Source: Solibaculum mannosilyticum (GTDB lineage Bacteria; Bacillota; Clostridia; Oscillospirales; Acutalibacteraceae). From it: a stretch of DNA of 64,000 nt. The stretch spans positions 496,001 through 560,000 of the forward strand of contig NZ_AP023321.1 of the NCBI RefSeq assembly GCF_015140235.1, in the 5' to 3' direction. Position numbers and translations under genes: made by a program. The notes beneath the pieces were generated by a model that saw only the letters and a list, made by a program, of their open reading frames with translations, made no database searches and had not been told where the DNA came from. Shown here one piece after another: positions 49,302 to 57,635 of this stretch. The number at the start of each line of letters is the position of its first letter. Positions within the stretch are counted from its first letter, which is position 1.

Positions 49302-49811
49302 ATGAGTTTTGAAACCATCCGTCCGCAGGACATCAACGGAAATGTCTTTGACCTCATCGGCAATCAGTGGATGCTGGTGACGGCAGGCGACTCCAATGGA
49401 TACAACACCATGACGGCTAGCTGGGGCGGTATGGGCGTCATGTGGGGAAAGGATGTAGCGGTTACCGTCATCCGTCCGCAGCGGTACACCATGGAATTTG
49501 TCAAGAAAAACGACCTGTTTACCCTCTCTTTCTACGACCAGCAGTATAAGCCGGCACTGGGCATCTGTGGCAGCAAGTCCGGCCGGGACATCGACAAGGC
49601 CAAGGAAACCGGCCTGACTCCTGTGTTCCAGGAGGGCACTACCTATTTTGAACAGGCAAAATTGGTGCTGGTATGCCGCAAGTTGTACGACAGCCCCATG
49701 GATCCCTCCAATCTTTTGGACGAGGCTGTGGATGAAAAATGGTATCCGGACAAAGACTATCACCGCATGTTTGTGGGTGAAATCGTCAAGGTTCTGCGCA
49801 AGGCGGAATAA
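49302..49811 (+). CDS. Flavin reductase-like FMN-binding protein
   Basis: 169 residues from the ATG at 49302, preceded by AAAGGAG. Split-barrel flavin reductase family: NQWMLVTAGDSNGYNTMTASWGG, then TVIRPQRYTMEFVKKN and FTLSFYD, where FMN contacts lie, and a His near the end (DYHRMFVGEIVKVL). Such small cytoplasmic proteins reduce flavins or accept electrons from NAD(P)H; in Clostridia many are annotated only as flavoredoxin-like. Partner unknown. A modest GACGGCG/CGCCGTC hairpin with TTT lies after the stop (about 49832-49860), before the NFACT gene. Confidence 0.85.
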   Translation: MSFETIRPQDINGNVFDLIGNQWMLVTAGDSNGYNTMTASWGGMGVMWGKDVAVTVIRPQRYTMEFVKKNDLFTLSFYDQQYKPALGICGSKSGRDIDKAKETGLTPVFQEGTTYFEQAKLVLVCRKLYDSPMDPSNLLDEAVDEKWYPDKDYHRMFVGEIVKVLRKAE

Positions 49812-49915
49812 ACGTAAAAACGAGACACGTGGACGGCGGGACTGGTCTCTCGCCGTCTTTGGCCCTGTGGACAAGCCTGTCCGGGTCAGGATAAAATCGA
49901 AAGGATGTGATTCCC

Positions 49916-51685
49916 ATGGCGCTGGACGGCGCATTGCTCAGCCTCCTCAAGCGGGAGTTGGAGGATTGGGCGGTGGATACACGCATCGATAAGATCCATC
50001 AGCCCTCCCGTGAGGAGCTGGTGTTCCATATGCGGGGCCGTGCCGGGGCGAGACGGATGCTTCTTTCCTGTCGGGCGGCTGGGCCTCGCATCCATTTTAC
50101 ACAGTTTGTGCCGGAAAACCCGGCTGTCCCACCTATGTTCTGTATGCTGCTGCGCAAACGGCTGATCAATGCAAAATTACTGCGCATCCGTCAACCGGGT
50201 CTGGAACGGGTCCTCTTCCTGGACTTCGATACCACCAACGATTTGGGCGATCATATCACCTTAACCCTGGCGGTGGAGATCATGGGGAGGCACAGCAACA
50301 TCATCCTTATCGGGGAGGACGGCGCCATTGTGGATTCCATCAAACGGGTGGATGCCGAGATGTCGTCGGTGAGGCTGGTGCTGCCGGGATTGCCTTATAC
50401 CATGCCGCCTGCTCCGGCCAACAGCATGGATTTTGAATCGACCTCTTTAGATGAAATCTGGGAGGGCCTCGGCCGTCAAAAGGATATGGAACTATCGAAG
50501 GCATTGTTGTCCCTTTTGTGCGGGCTGTCGCCGGTGGTGTGCAGGGAAGCGGCTTTTTATGTGGGGCGGGGCGCTGATGTACGGAGCCATTCCATGACCG
50601 GGGATCAGCGGCAGCGTCTTACTTTCTTTTTGGGACAGCTCAAGGAACGCCTGGACAAGATAAATGGCCAGCCCACCATGCTGGTGGAAAACGATACAGG
50701 AAAACCCTTGGATTTTAGCTTTTTCCCCATCGCGCAGTACGGGATCAAGGCCACGGCCAAAACCTTTGACCGTTTTAGCGACCTGCTGGATGCCTTTTAT
50801 GCGCAGCGGGATCAGATGGAGCGGATGCGTCAGAAATCCAAAGATCTCCTACGGGTGCTGGCCAATGCCTCGGACCGGGCGTCCCGTAAACTGAATGCCC
50901 AGCGTCTGGAGCTTAAACAATGCGGCGACAGGGAACATCTCCGTCAATGCGGCGATCTCCTAAACGCCAATCTTTACCGTATTCAAAAGGGGATGACGGA
51001 AATCTCCTTGGAGAATTTTTACGATCCGGAAGCTCCCTTGTTGCGCATCAAACTGGATCCATCCAAGACGCCGGTACAGAATGCTCAAAAATATTATAAG
51101 GATTACCGCAAGGCCCAAACGGCGGAAGCCTTTTTGATCGATCAGATCGCCCAAGGGGAACAGGAACTTTTGTACATCGATACGGTGTTTGACTCCCTCT
51201 CCCGGGCACAGACCGAACGGGAGCTGCAGGAGATCCGCCGGGAATTGGCGGGTCAGGGGTATATCCGCAGCCAGGGGAAATCCCGTCAGAAACCGCCTCC
51301 TCTGTTGGGCCCACTGGAGTTTATGTCCAGCGACGGTTTTCCCATCCAGGTAGGCCGCAACAACCAGCAAAACGACAGACTGACCCTGCGGGACGCCCAC
51401 AATGGAGACCTTTGGCTGCATGTGAAGAATATACCCGGTTCTCATACCATCGTCAAAGCGGCGGGAGCGGAGATCCCCGATACCACCGTCTTGGAGGCCG
51501 CTCAATTGGCTGCTTTCCACAGCAGGGCCAGGGAATCTTCCCAAGTGCCCGTGGATTATACCAGGGTGAAGTTCGTTAAAAAGCCACAGGGTGCAAAACC
51601 AGGCATGGTAATTTACGACCACTATAATACGGTGTATGTCACTCCTAGCCAGGAATTAAATGACCGATTGTTGCAAAAAGAATAA
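49916..51685 (+). CDS. NFACT family protein, RqcH/Rqc2-like ribosome quality control factor
   Basis: 589 residues from the ATG at 49916, with AAAGGATG upstream. RqcH binds stalled 50S-peptidyl-tRNA complexes and directs Ala tailing of the nascent chain. NFACT-N: RELEDWAVDTRIDKIHQ, RMLLSCRAAGPRIHFT, AVEIMGRHSNIILI. A helix-hairpin and long coiled-coil middle (about 290-430) has QLKERLDKIN and LANASDRASRKLN. The NFACT-R domain near the end has NDRLTLRDAHNGDLWLHVKN, GSHTIVK and VDYTRVKFVKKP. Proteins of this family were earlier called fibronectin-binding proteins. Intact and of normal length; a terminator follows. Confidence 0.93.
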   Translation: MALDGALLSLLKRELEDWAVDTRIDKIHQPSREELVFHMRGRAGARRMLLSCRAAGPRIHFTQFVPENPAVPPMFCMLLRKRLINAKLLRIRQPGLERVLFLDFDTTNDLGDHITLTLAVEIMGRHSNIILIGEDGAIVDSIKRVDAEMSSVRLVLPGLPYTMPPAPANSMDFESTSLDEIWEGLGRQKDMELSKALLSLLCGLSPVVCREAAFYVGRGADVRSHSMTGDQRQRLTFFLGQLKERLDKINGQPTMLVENDTGKPLDFSFFPIAQYGIKATAKTFDRFSDLLDAFYAQRDQMERMRQKSKDLLRVLANASDRASRKLNAQRLELKQCGDREHLRQCGDLLNANLYRIQKGMTEISLENFYDPEAPLLRIKLDPSKTPVQNAQKYYKDYRKAQTAEAFLIDQIAQGEQELLYIDTVFDSLSRAQTERELQEIRRELAGQGYIRSQGKSRQKPPPLLGPLEFMSSDGFPIQVGRNNQQNDRLTLRDAHNGDLWLHVKNIPGSHTIVKAAGAEIPDTTVLEAAQLAAFHSRARESSQVPVDYTRVKFVKKPQGAKPGMVIYDHYNTVYVTPSQELNDRLLQKE

Positions 51686-51687
51686 AC

Positions 51688-51741
51688 AAAGAGCTGGACA
51701 GATGTTATTTTCGTAAAGGCAACATCTGTCCAGCTCTTTTA
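51688..51741 (+). terminator. Strong terminator after the NFACT gene
   Basis: A perfect 19-bp stem (AAAGAGCTGGACAGATGTT with its complement) around a 14-base loop, then TTTTATTTG. Confidence 0.93.
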
Positions 51742-52030
51742 TTTGTATATTACTCAATTAGTGAGATATCAAAGAAAATAAATAGTTGACAATTGCATCA
51801 AAGCATGGCAAAAGCAGATAAAGATATAAAGAGAATACAAAAACGATTCTAGAAAAGCATACAAGATATACATTTTATTGATAATATGGAAAAATATTAC
51901 AAATAACAGACTGTAAATATTATTTTTGGATTAATTTTTACAAAATTCGCGTGTTTTTTCACAATTCCAGGTTCATAATGAAATAGGAAAAATGTGGATT
52001 TTTCCTATTTTATAAATGGAAGGTGATACT
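51742..52030. other. AT-rich intergenic region with terminator-like hairpin
   Basis: About 290 bp with no gene. An A/T-rich stretch ends in a perfect 12-bp inverted repeat AAATAGGAAAAA/TTTTTCCTATTT (51981-51992 and 51999-52010). It abuts the ribosome site of the next gene and could act as an attenuator or transcript stabiliser. Confidence 0.6.
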
Positions 52031-52453
52031 ATGCGTCTATTTCCACAAATTATTTTTGAGGGGAATGCCTCCGATGCAGTCGAGTTTTACACAAATGTAC
52101 TGCATGCTTATAACCAGGGAGTGCTGTATTATGGAGATGTCCCTCATGTTACGCCAATGTCCATGACAGAGGAAAAGAAAAAACAGGTGATGTGTGCCAA
52201 ACTGAGTATGGATGAACAACGGATCTACTTGTGCGATGCGGAACAGGAAGAGAAAAACCTGGGACAGATCCAAATGGTAGCAGTGTTCGACAAAGCAGGT
52301 GATTTGTACAGTGTCTACGAGGGGCTGAAAGAGGGAGGACAAGTGCTGGTCCAGCCGATGAACACGTTTGACAACCGATTGCAATGCATAGTAAAAGACC
52401 GATTCGGCATTGTGTGGAAATTAACGGTGGAAACCGATAATACTGTAGGTTAA
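52031..52453 (+). CDS. VOC family protein (PhnB/glyoxalase-like)
   Basis: 140 residues from the ATG at 52031, preceded by GGAAGGTG. The vicinal-oxygen-chelate fold is indicated by FPQIIFEGNASDAVEFYTNVL at the N-terminus, a central MDEQRIYLCD and the C-terminal GQVLVQPMNTFDNRLQCIVKDRFGIVWKL, as in PhnB-type proteins. These small cytoplasmic proteins bind a metal or small ligand; the PhnB branch has no proven function. Upstream hairpin noted separately. Nothing in the context points to a substrate. Confidence 0.85.
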   Translation: MRLFPQIIFEGNASDAVEFYTNVLHAYNQGVLYYGDVPHVTPMSMTEEKKKQVMCAKLSMDEQRIYLCDAEQEEKNLGQIQMVAVFDKAGDLYSVYEGLKEGGQVLVQPMNTFDNRLQCIVKDRFGIVWKLTVETDNTVG

Positions 52454-52496
52454 AGGGGAAAAAGAGCGATTTTTATCCCTTTTTCAGGAAAAAGAA

Positions 52497-52525
52497 TTGA
52501 CTGCACCGCAGAAATAATTTAAAAT
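52497..52525 (+). promoter_or_regulatory. Promoter of guaB
   Basis: TTGACT (52497-52502), 17-bp spacer, TAAAAT (52520-52525), 58 bp before the ATG at 52583. Confidence 0.75.
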
Positions 52526-52582
52526 GAAAAGAATACCACAGGAAACGGTTTGTTTGCGGATTACAGAAAAGGAGTAGATGAA

Positions 52583-54091
52583 ATGGCTTTTTACTTTGAG
52601 GAACCTTCCCATACCTTTAGCGAGTACCTTTTGGTACCGGGTTATTCGTCTAAAGAATGCATGCCTGCTAATGTCAGCTTGAAAACACCGGTCGTCAAGT
52701 TTAGAAAAGGCGAAGAGCCGGCCATCAGCATGAATATCCCGTTGGTGTCGGCCATTATGCAGTCGGTTTCTGGCGAGAAAATGGCCATTGCCTTGGCACG
52801 TGAAGGCGGTATTTCTTTTATTTATGGCTCTCAGTCCATCGAGGACGAAGCTGCTATGATTGCACGCGTGAAGAGCACCAAAGCTGGTTTTGTCACCAGC
52901 GACTCCAATATCCGTCAGGACCAGACTTTGGCCGATATCCTGGAGCTGAAAAAGAAAACAGGTCATTCTACTGTGGCTGTCACGGCGGACGGTTCGCCCA
53001 ACGGCAAGCTGCTCGGTATTGTGACCAGCCGCGATTATCGCGTCAGCCGTATGTCTTTGGATACAAAGGTGCAGGAATTTATGACTCCCTTCTCCTCTTT
53101 GGTATATGCAGAGGAAGGCGTCACCCTTAAAGAGGCCAATAATATCATCTGGGACAATAAGCTGAATGCTCTTCCCGTTGTAGATAAGGATCAGAACTTG
53201 CTCTATATGGTGTTCCGCAAGGACTACGATTCCCATAAGGAAAATCCCAACGAGCTGCTGGATGGCTCCAAGCGGTATGTAGTAGGCGCGGGTATCAATA
53301 CCCGCGATTATGCAGAGCGCGTCCCGGCTCTGGTGGAGGCAGGCGCTGATGTGCTGTGCATTGACTCGTCGGAAGGATTCTCCGAGTGGCAGAAGCTGAC
53401 CATTGACTGGATCCGGGAACACTATGGCGATTCGGTCAAAGTAGGCGCCGGCAACGTGGTTGACCGGGAAGGTTTCCTTTTCCTGGCCAAAGCAGGCGCT
53501 GATTTCGTTAAAGTAGGCATCGGCGGCGGTTCCATCTGCATCACCCGCGAGCAGAAAGGCATCGGCCGTGGCCAGGCTACCGCTCTTATCGAAGTGGCCA
53601 AGGCCCGCGACGAATATTTTGCAGCTACTGGTATTTATATCCCGGTTTGTTCTGACGGCGGTATTGTGTGCGATTACCATATCACTCTGGCTTTGGCCAT
53701 GGGCGCTGACTTCATTATGCTGGGCCGTTATTTTGCCCGGTTTGATGAAAGCCCCACCAATCGTCTCAGCATCAACGGCAACTACGTCAAGGAGTACTGG
53801 GGCGAAGGTTCCAATCGTGCACGCAACTGGCAGCGCTATGATTTGGGCGGCGCCAGCAAGCTCTCCTTTGAGGAGGGTGTGGACAGCTATGTCCCTTATG
53901 CCGGAAGCCTTAAGGATAATGTGACTCAAACCCTCAATAAAGTCAAGTCTACCATGTGCAACTGCGGCGCATTGACCATTCCGGAATTGCAGCAGAATGC
54001 AAAAATTACCCGTGTGTCGGCTACCAGTATCGTGGAAGGCGGCGCTCATGACGTTATTCTCAAGGAGAACAATGTAAGTCAGGTAAAATAA
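52583..54091 (+). CDS. guaB: IMP dehydrogenase of the Tritrichomonas type
   Basis: 502 residues from the ATG at 52583 (AAAGGAG upstream). Oxidises IMP to XMP, the committed step to GMP. TIM barrel with an inserted CBS pair (about 100-220). The active-site loop is [20 protein letters not shown] with catalytic Cys319, and the mobile flap has NWQRYD with Arg418-Tyr419. From memory these are exactly the residue numbers of the Tritrichomonas foetus enzyme, and much of the protein matches it. Most bacterial GuaB proteins read GPGSICTTR in the loop. A stand-alone gene with C-rich third positions. Function firm. Confidence 0.95.
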   Translation: MAFYFEEPSHTFSEYLLVPGYSSKECMPANVSLKTPVVKFRKGEEPAISMNIPLVSAIMQSVSGEKMAIALAREGGISFIYGSQSIEDEAAMIARVKSTKAGFVTSDSNIRQDQTLADILELKKKTGHSTVAVTADGSPNGKLLGIVTSRDYRVSRMSLDTKVQEFMTPFSSLVYAEEGVTLKEANNIIWDNKLNALPVVDKDQNLLYMVFRKDYDSHKENPNELLDGSKRYVVGAGINTRDYAERVPALVEAGADVLCIDSSEGFSEWQKLTIDWIREHYGDSVKVGAGNVVDREGFLFLAKAGADFVKVGIGGGSICITREQKGIGRGQATALIEVAKARDEYFAATGIYIPVCSDGGIVCDYHITLALAMGADFIMLGRYFARFDESPTNRLSINGNYVKEYWGEGSNRARNWQRYDLGGASKLSFEEGVDSYVPYAGSLKDNVTQTLNKVKSTMCNCGALTIPELQQNAKITRVSATSIVEGGAHDVILKENNVSQVK

Positions 54092-54412
54092 TGGGGAAAC
54101 AACAAGGTTTCTTGTTTTGAATAGATGCCTAGGTAGTTTACTAAAAATGGCCGTCTGGGATGTTACTATTTTAGCCTCACAGATATGGAGGCCATTCTGA
54201 AAGCGATGATTATGGCCGGTTGACGGATTCGCCAGCCGGCCTTGCTTATAGGGATTTGCGGCGTCAGTCCCTCGGATGTGAGTAGAAAAAGATGCCTGGA
54301 ATTGAGTCGAATCAATGAGGATGGATTTTGTGTCACTTTCCAGATTTTTTACTTGCAATTTGCCTATGTTGTGTTAAAATAAGAGTCACAGATACAGTAA
54401 GGAGGTGCCATT
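54092..54412. other. Intergenic region between guaB and ferredoxin
   Basis: About 320 bp without a gene. It contains a GGCCGG...CCGGCC hairpin with further inner pairing (about 54207-54242), which may end the guaB transcript, and the ferredoxin promoter at 54353-54380. No recognised riboswitch. Confidence 0.5.
54353..54380 (+). promoter_or_regulatory. Promoter of the ferredoxin gene
   Basis: TTGCAA (54353-54358), 16-bp spacer, TAAAAT (54375-54380), 33 bp before the ATG. Confidence 0.7.
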
Positions 54413-54583
54413 ATGTCCTATAAGATTTCTGATGAATGCATCAGCTGCGGCGCTTGTGAAGCCGAGTGCCCGGTGTCCGCTATCTCCGCTGGCGATGGTA
54501 AATACGTCATCGACGAAGCTACTTGCATCGAGTGCGGCGCTTGCAATGGTGTTTGCCCCGTTGGAGCTCCTCAGCCCGAGTAA
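54413..54583 (+). CDS. 2[4Fe-4S] ferredoxin (clostridial type)
   Basis: 56 residues, preceded by AAGGAGGTG. A low-potential cytoplasmic electron carrier. Two C-x-x-C-x-x-C-x-x-x-C-P clusters are complete: CISCGACEAECP (from residue 9) and CIECGACNGVCP (from residue 38), giving two cubane clusters in the classic clostridial arrangement. Length and the short acidic ending match Clostridium ferredoxins. It has its own promoter and terminator, as expected for an abundant monocistronic transcript. Confidence 0.97.
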   Translation: MSYKISDECISCGACEAECPVSAISAGDGKYVIDEATCIECGACNGVCPVGAPQPE

Positions 54584-54600
54584 GCTTAAAAGGCATCGAC

Positions 54601-54636
54601 AAAGACGGAATGCACTGTGCGTTCCGTCTTTTGTTT
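54601..54636 (+). terminator. Terminator after ferredoxin
   Basis: AAAGACGGAA pairs with TTCCGTCTTT, followed by TGTTTT. Confidence 0.88.
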
Positions 54637-54707
54637 TGCCTAAATGGGGATTTTGATAAGAATTAGGATGTAAAAGGATTATTTTACAATTATTTCCTTT
54701 TTAAGCC

Positions 54708-54735
54708 TTGATTATTTCCCAGAATCTGGTATACT
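54708..54735 (+). promoter_or_regulatory. Promoter of the trmN6-rsmI unit
   Basis: TTGATT (54708-54713), 16-bp spacer, TATACT (54730-54735). The -10 box ends only 13 bases before the ATG at 54749. Confidence 0.65.
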
Positions 54736-54748
54736 GGTGGTGAGGTTC

Positions 54749-55489
54749 ATGGAAAAGCCGATAGAGCGATGGGAATCTTTAGGAAAGGACATCGGTTTAT
54801 TTGTCTCAAAACGGCATACCTTTGGAATGGATGCTGTGATACTCGCACGGTTTGCCGCTCCAAGAAAGCGGGATGTGGCCTGTGATTTGGGAGCAGGCTG
54901 TGGTATCATCTCGTTCCTGTGGGCGCTGGGAAATGGTCCTGCCCGGATCGATGGCGTGGAGATGCAGCAAGATGGAGTGGAACTTATGATACGATCGGTG
55001 GACGTCAACCGATTGGGCCATAGGATCCGTCCTATCTGTGCGGACCTGCGCCGGTACAGACCCGGACAAGTGTATGATCTGGTTGCGTGCAATCCTCCTT
55101 ATTTTAAGGAGAGCGCAGGCACGGTCAGCGCAGAACAAGGACGCAGGACGGCCCGGTTTGAAGAGGCGGCCACATTGGAGGATGTAGTCCGGTGCGCGGC
55201 TGGGATCTTAAAGGATCGGGGCCGGTTTTGTATGGTACATCGACCGGAGCGCTTGTGCGACTGTATGGTCGCCATGCGGGAGGCCGGGCTGGAGCCAAAA
55301 CGGATACAGCTGGTGCATCAGCGGGCCGATAAGCCGCCTATTCTCCTGTTGGCAGAGGGGCGCAAAAGATGTCGGCCGGGGATGGCTGTGGAACCGCCCT
55401 TGGTGCTGGTCGGACAGGACGGCCGGTTTACGGAGGAGTATCGCAGGATGTATGACGAACAGGGGGAAAGCCAATGGCAGGGACATTGA
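54749..55489 (+). CDS. TrmN6-like methyltransferase (tRNA1Val A37 N6-methyltransferase family)
   Basis: 246 residues from the ATG at 54749. Class I SAM-dependent methyltransferase: SAM motif DLGAGCGIISFLW, acidic GVEMQQDGVELM and the amino-methylase signature CNPPYF (N-P-P-Y), used to flip an adenine. The order and length match the YfiC/TrmN6 group, which methylates N6 of A37 in tRNA-Val; the bacterial Firmicutes members next to rsmI are usually annotated this way but not all tested. Its last 16 bp overlap rsmI, another RNA methyltransferase. The promoter is so close that the leader would be only about seven bases. Confidence 0.88.
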   Translation: MEKPIERWESLGKDIGLFVSKRHTFGMDAVILARFAAPRKRDVACDLGAGCGIISFLWALGNGPARIDGVEMQQDGVELMIRSVDVNRLGHRIRPICADLRRYRPGQVYDLVACNPPYFKESAGTVSAEQGRRTARFEEAATLEDVVRCAAGILKDRGRFCMVHRPERLCDCMVAMREAGLEPKRIQLVHQRADKPPILLLAEGRKRCRPGMAVEPPLVLVGQDGRFTEEYRRMYDEQGESQWQGH

Positions 55490-56313
55490 CGCTGGTGGGA
55501 ACGCCCATCGGAAACTTGGGGGATTTTTCCCCAAGGGCGGTGGAGGCACTGACACAGTGCGATTTTATCGCCGCAGAGGATACAAGAGTGACCTTAAAAC
55601 TGCTCAATCATTTTGGAATCCAGAAACCCATGGTCAGTTACTTCGAGCACAACCGTCGGGAACGGGGCGAATTGATTTGTGCCCGCATCCTGGACGGGGA
55701 ACATTGTTGTTTGGTGACCGATGCAGGCATGCCGGCCATTTCAGATCCAGGAGAGGATCTGGTGGCTCTGTGCGGTCAAAAGGGCATTGTGGTGACGGCT
55801 GTCCCAGGGCCTACGGCGATGGCCACGGCATTGGCGCTGTCGGGCCTGCCCACCGGACGCTTTACCTTTGAGGGATTCTTGAGTATGTCCCGCAAAAGCC
55901 GTAGGGAACATCTATTGTCCATCCAGAAGGAACCGCGCACCATGGTATTTTATGAGGCGCCCCATAAGTTGATCTCTACCCTACAGGATCTTTTGGACGC
56001 TTTGGGCGATCGACGGATGTCCATTGCCCGTGAGATTACCAAATTGCATGAGCAGATACTGCATACTACATTGTCGGATGCACTGTCTTATTTCAGGGAA
56101 AACACGCCCAGAGGTGAGTTCGTACTGGTCATCGAAGGTGCAAAGCCGGAACAAGAAGAGAGTATGACTTTGGAACAAGCTGTGGAGCTTGCCCGTCAGT
56201 TGATGGAAGAGGGTGCTTCATTGGCATCGGCGGCCAAACAGGCGGCGGCTGAATCAGGGTATAAGAAGAGTGCGGTTTATAAAGCTGTACTGGATGAAAA
56301 AGTCCAGGAATGA
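55474..56313 (+). CDS. rsmI: 16S rRNA (cytidine1402-2'-O)-methyltransferase RsmI
   Basis: 279 residues. Methylates the ribose of C1402 in the decoding centre of 16S rRNA. SPOUT-unrelated tetrapyrrole-methylase fold: TLVGTPIGNLGDFSPRAVEAL, AAEDTRVTLKLLNHF, VSYFEHNRRER, VTDAGMPAISDPGE, VPGPTAMATALALSGLP and FEGFL. The C-terminal part has YEAPHKLISTLQDLLDALG and EITKLHEQ. The ATG lies in the end of the trmN6-like gene. The stop is embedded in a 12-bp palindrome TGACTATAGTCA. Full family length. Confidence 0.95.
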   Translation: MAGTLTLVGTPIGNLGDFSPRAVEALTQCDFIAAEDTRVTLKLLNHFGIQKPMVSYFEHNRRERGELICARILDGEHCCLVTDAGMPAISDPGEDLVALCGQKGIVVTAVPGPTAMATALALSGLPTGRFTFEGFLSMSRKSRREHLLSIQKEPRTMVFYEAPHKLISTLQDLLDALGDRRMSIAREITKLHEQILHTTLSDALSYFRENTPRGEFVLVIEGAKPEQEESMTLEQAVELARQLMEEGASLASAAKQAAAESGYKKSAVYKAVLDEKVQE

Positions 56314-56402
56314 CTATAGTCACAGAAAACACAGCGAGAAAACAATCAATTAGGGGCTGGGCCAGATAACATGGGGCCAGGTCGTGAAAGGAGACCATTT
56401 CT

Positions 56403-57074
56403 ATGGCAGGTAAAAGGGGTTTATCAGGGTGGATCATTGCAGCGGCAGCAGTATCGTCGGCAGCAGCGGTGTGCCTTTTTATGGGGCAGAAAGAGAAAAA
56501 ACGGCAAAGACGCCGTCAGGAGAGCATTATGAGGCCGGAAGACCAGTACCATCGCATGACGGAGGAACTGTTTGACAGTACCCCTCATGCCCAACTCTAC
56601 GAGGCGGCCACTGCCAACATCCGCGCAAGGCTGGAACGGGCCGACGACAAACAGCGTGCCATCGCCCAGCTGACTGAACAGCAGGGTACCATTTATGTCA
56701 TCTCGGTGGTGGAAAAGGAGATTGCCACAGGAGGATTGCGCGCTTTCTATTCCCACGAAAGCAGCATCTATTCCAATACGGCACCCGTCTGTTTTGAGAC
56801 GGTGGGATTGACACAATACGCCCAAATTCTCCGTCAAGCCAATTCCCTTTACGAGAATGGACCGGTGGGCGATGAACTGTATCACCAATTTTCCAAGCTC
56901 AACCGTCAGCTGGATGACCTGCGCGCATCCCTCTCCATTGCGGAATGGTGCGGTGATTACATCCGCGCCAATCGGGAAGCTTTTCTGGATAGCAACCGTC
57001 AGCTTCACAACGTCACCTTCCTGCAGGATAGTTATGCATCCCCACAAGAGGAGCCTGTAAAGCAGTCAATGTGA
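56403..57074 (+). CDS. Membrane-anchored protein with DMP19/DUF4375-like domain
   Basis: 223 residues. An N-terminal membrane segment (WIIAAAAVSSAAAVCLFM) is followed by a very basic stretch (QKEKKRQRRRQ), then a helical soluble domain. The segment ATGGLRAFYSHESSIYSNTA with the following ETVGLTQYAQILRQANSLY recalls the DMP19/DUF4375 fold (G-G-F-x-Q-F-F ... Y-A-x-I-x-x-x-A). The mammalian-type DMP19 link is to protein phosphatase regulation, but bacterial members have no known role. It follows rsmI by 89 bp. The domain call is tentative; the membrane anchor is clear. Confidence 0.6.
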   Translation: MAGKRGLSGWIIAAAAVSSAAAVCLFMGQKEKKRQRRRQESIMRPEDQYHRMTEELFDSTPHAQLYEAATANIRARLERADDKQRAIAQLTEQQGTIYVISVVEKEIATGGLRAFYSHESSIYSNTAPVCFETVGLTQYAQILRQANSLYENGPVGDELYHQFSKLNRQLDDLRASLSIAEWCGDYIRANREAFLDSNRQLHNVTFLQDSYASPQEEPVKQSM

Positions 57075-57117
57075 TAAAAATTCCCCAAGGCTGCCGTCAC
57101 GTTTTTTTCTGAAAAAA

Positions 57118-57148
57118 GAAAAGGCCGTCTTGTTACAGACGGCCTTTG
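57118..57148. terminator. Bidirectional terminator
   Basis: AAAGGCCGTCT pairs with AGACGGCCTTT around TGTTAC; A-run upstream, between convergent genes. Confidence 0.88.
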
Positions 57149-57158
57149 ATCCCAGATA

Positions 57159-57599
57159 TTACGGGGCGAGAACTGGCGTGGCATCCTCTTCTTTCAGCGC
57201 CCGCTTGAGATCGGCAATATATCGATGCTGCATGCGTTTTAAGTAACGGCTGAGACGGCAGATAAGATAGAAAATAAGACTTCCGAATTCCACTTCTTCC
57301 ACAAAGGTGGCTTCCGTGCCCCCGTCGGAAAGGGGACGGAAGATGCCGGTCCAGCGGCCCAGCATACGGGCGTTTTGCAATACAAAAGTATACCTCTTAA
57401 AAGGAATCTTTTCCAAAAGGGTAAAATTGGTGCAGTAACCTCCATTGGTGATTTCTTTCCAGTGATTATCGTCGTCGCAGATCACCTTGTCCAGATCTGA
57501 GCGCCAACTGGTACGGGTATTGTCGGTCACGACATCCCACACGGTCTGCGGTTTGGATCGCAGGCGGAAGATTGAAGTGGATGTGCAGATATAAGCCAT
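57159..57599 (-). CDS. SRPBCC family protein
   Basis: 146 residues of the START/Bet v1-like fold: an N-terminal strand ICTSTSIFRLRSKPQTVWDVVTD, the loop TSWRSDLDKVI, central GYCTNFTLLEKIPFKRYTF, and a C-terminal helix SRYLKRMQHRYIADLKRAL that closes the hydrophobic pocket. Proteins of this class bind lipids or small hydrophobic ligands, or act as polyketide-type cyclases; no ligand can be named here. The gene is 37 bp downstream of the ECF S-component gene on the same strand and may be cotranscribed with it. Confidence 0.82.
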   Translation of the reverse strand: MAYICTSTSIFRLRSKPQTVWDVVTDNTRTSWRSDLDKVICDDDNHWKEITNGGYCTNFTLLEKIPFKRYTFVLQNARMLGRWTGIFRPLSDGGTEATFVEEVEFGSLIFYLICRLSRYLKRMQHRYIADLKRALKEEDATPVLAP

Positions 57600-57635
57600 G
57601 GTCGACCTCCTTAATCGGAATCATTTTGATGTCCC

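Noticed and set aside
52484-54358. 624-codon minus-strand frame covering guaB
   Set aside because: Mirror of a biased, highly expressed gene. It has no ribosome site or family match, while the plus strand encodes a complete IMP dehydrogenase.
54405-54656. 83-codon frame overlapping the ferredoxin in another frame
   Set aside because: The ferredoxin at 54413-54583 has the ribosome site and both cysteine clusters; the alternative frame has neither.
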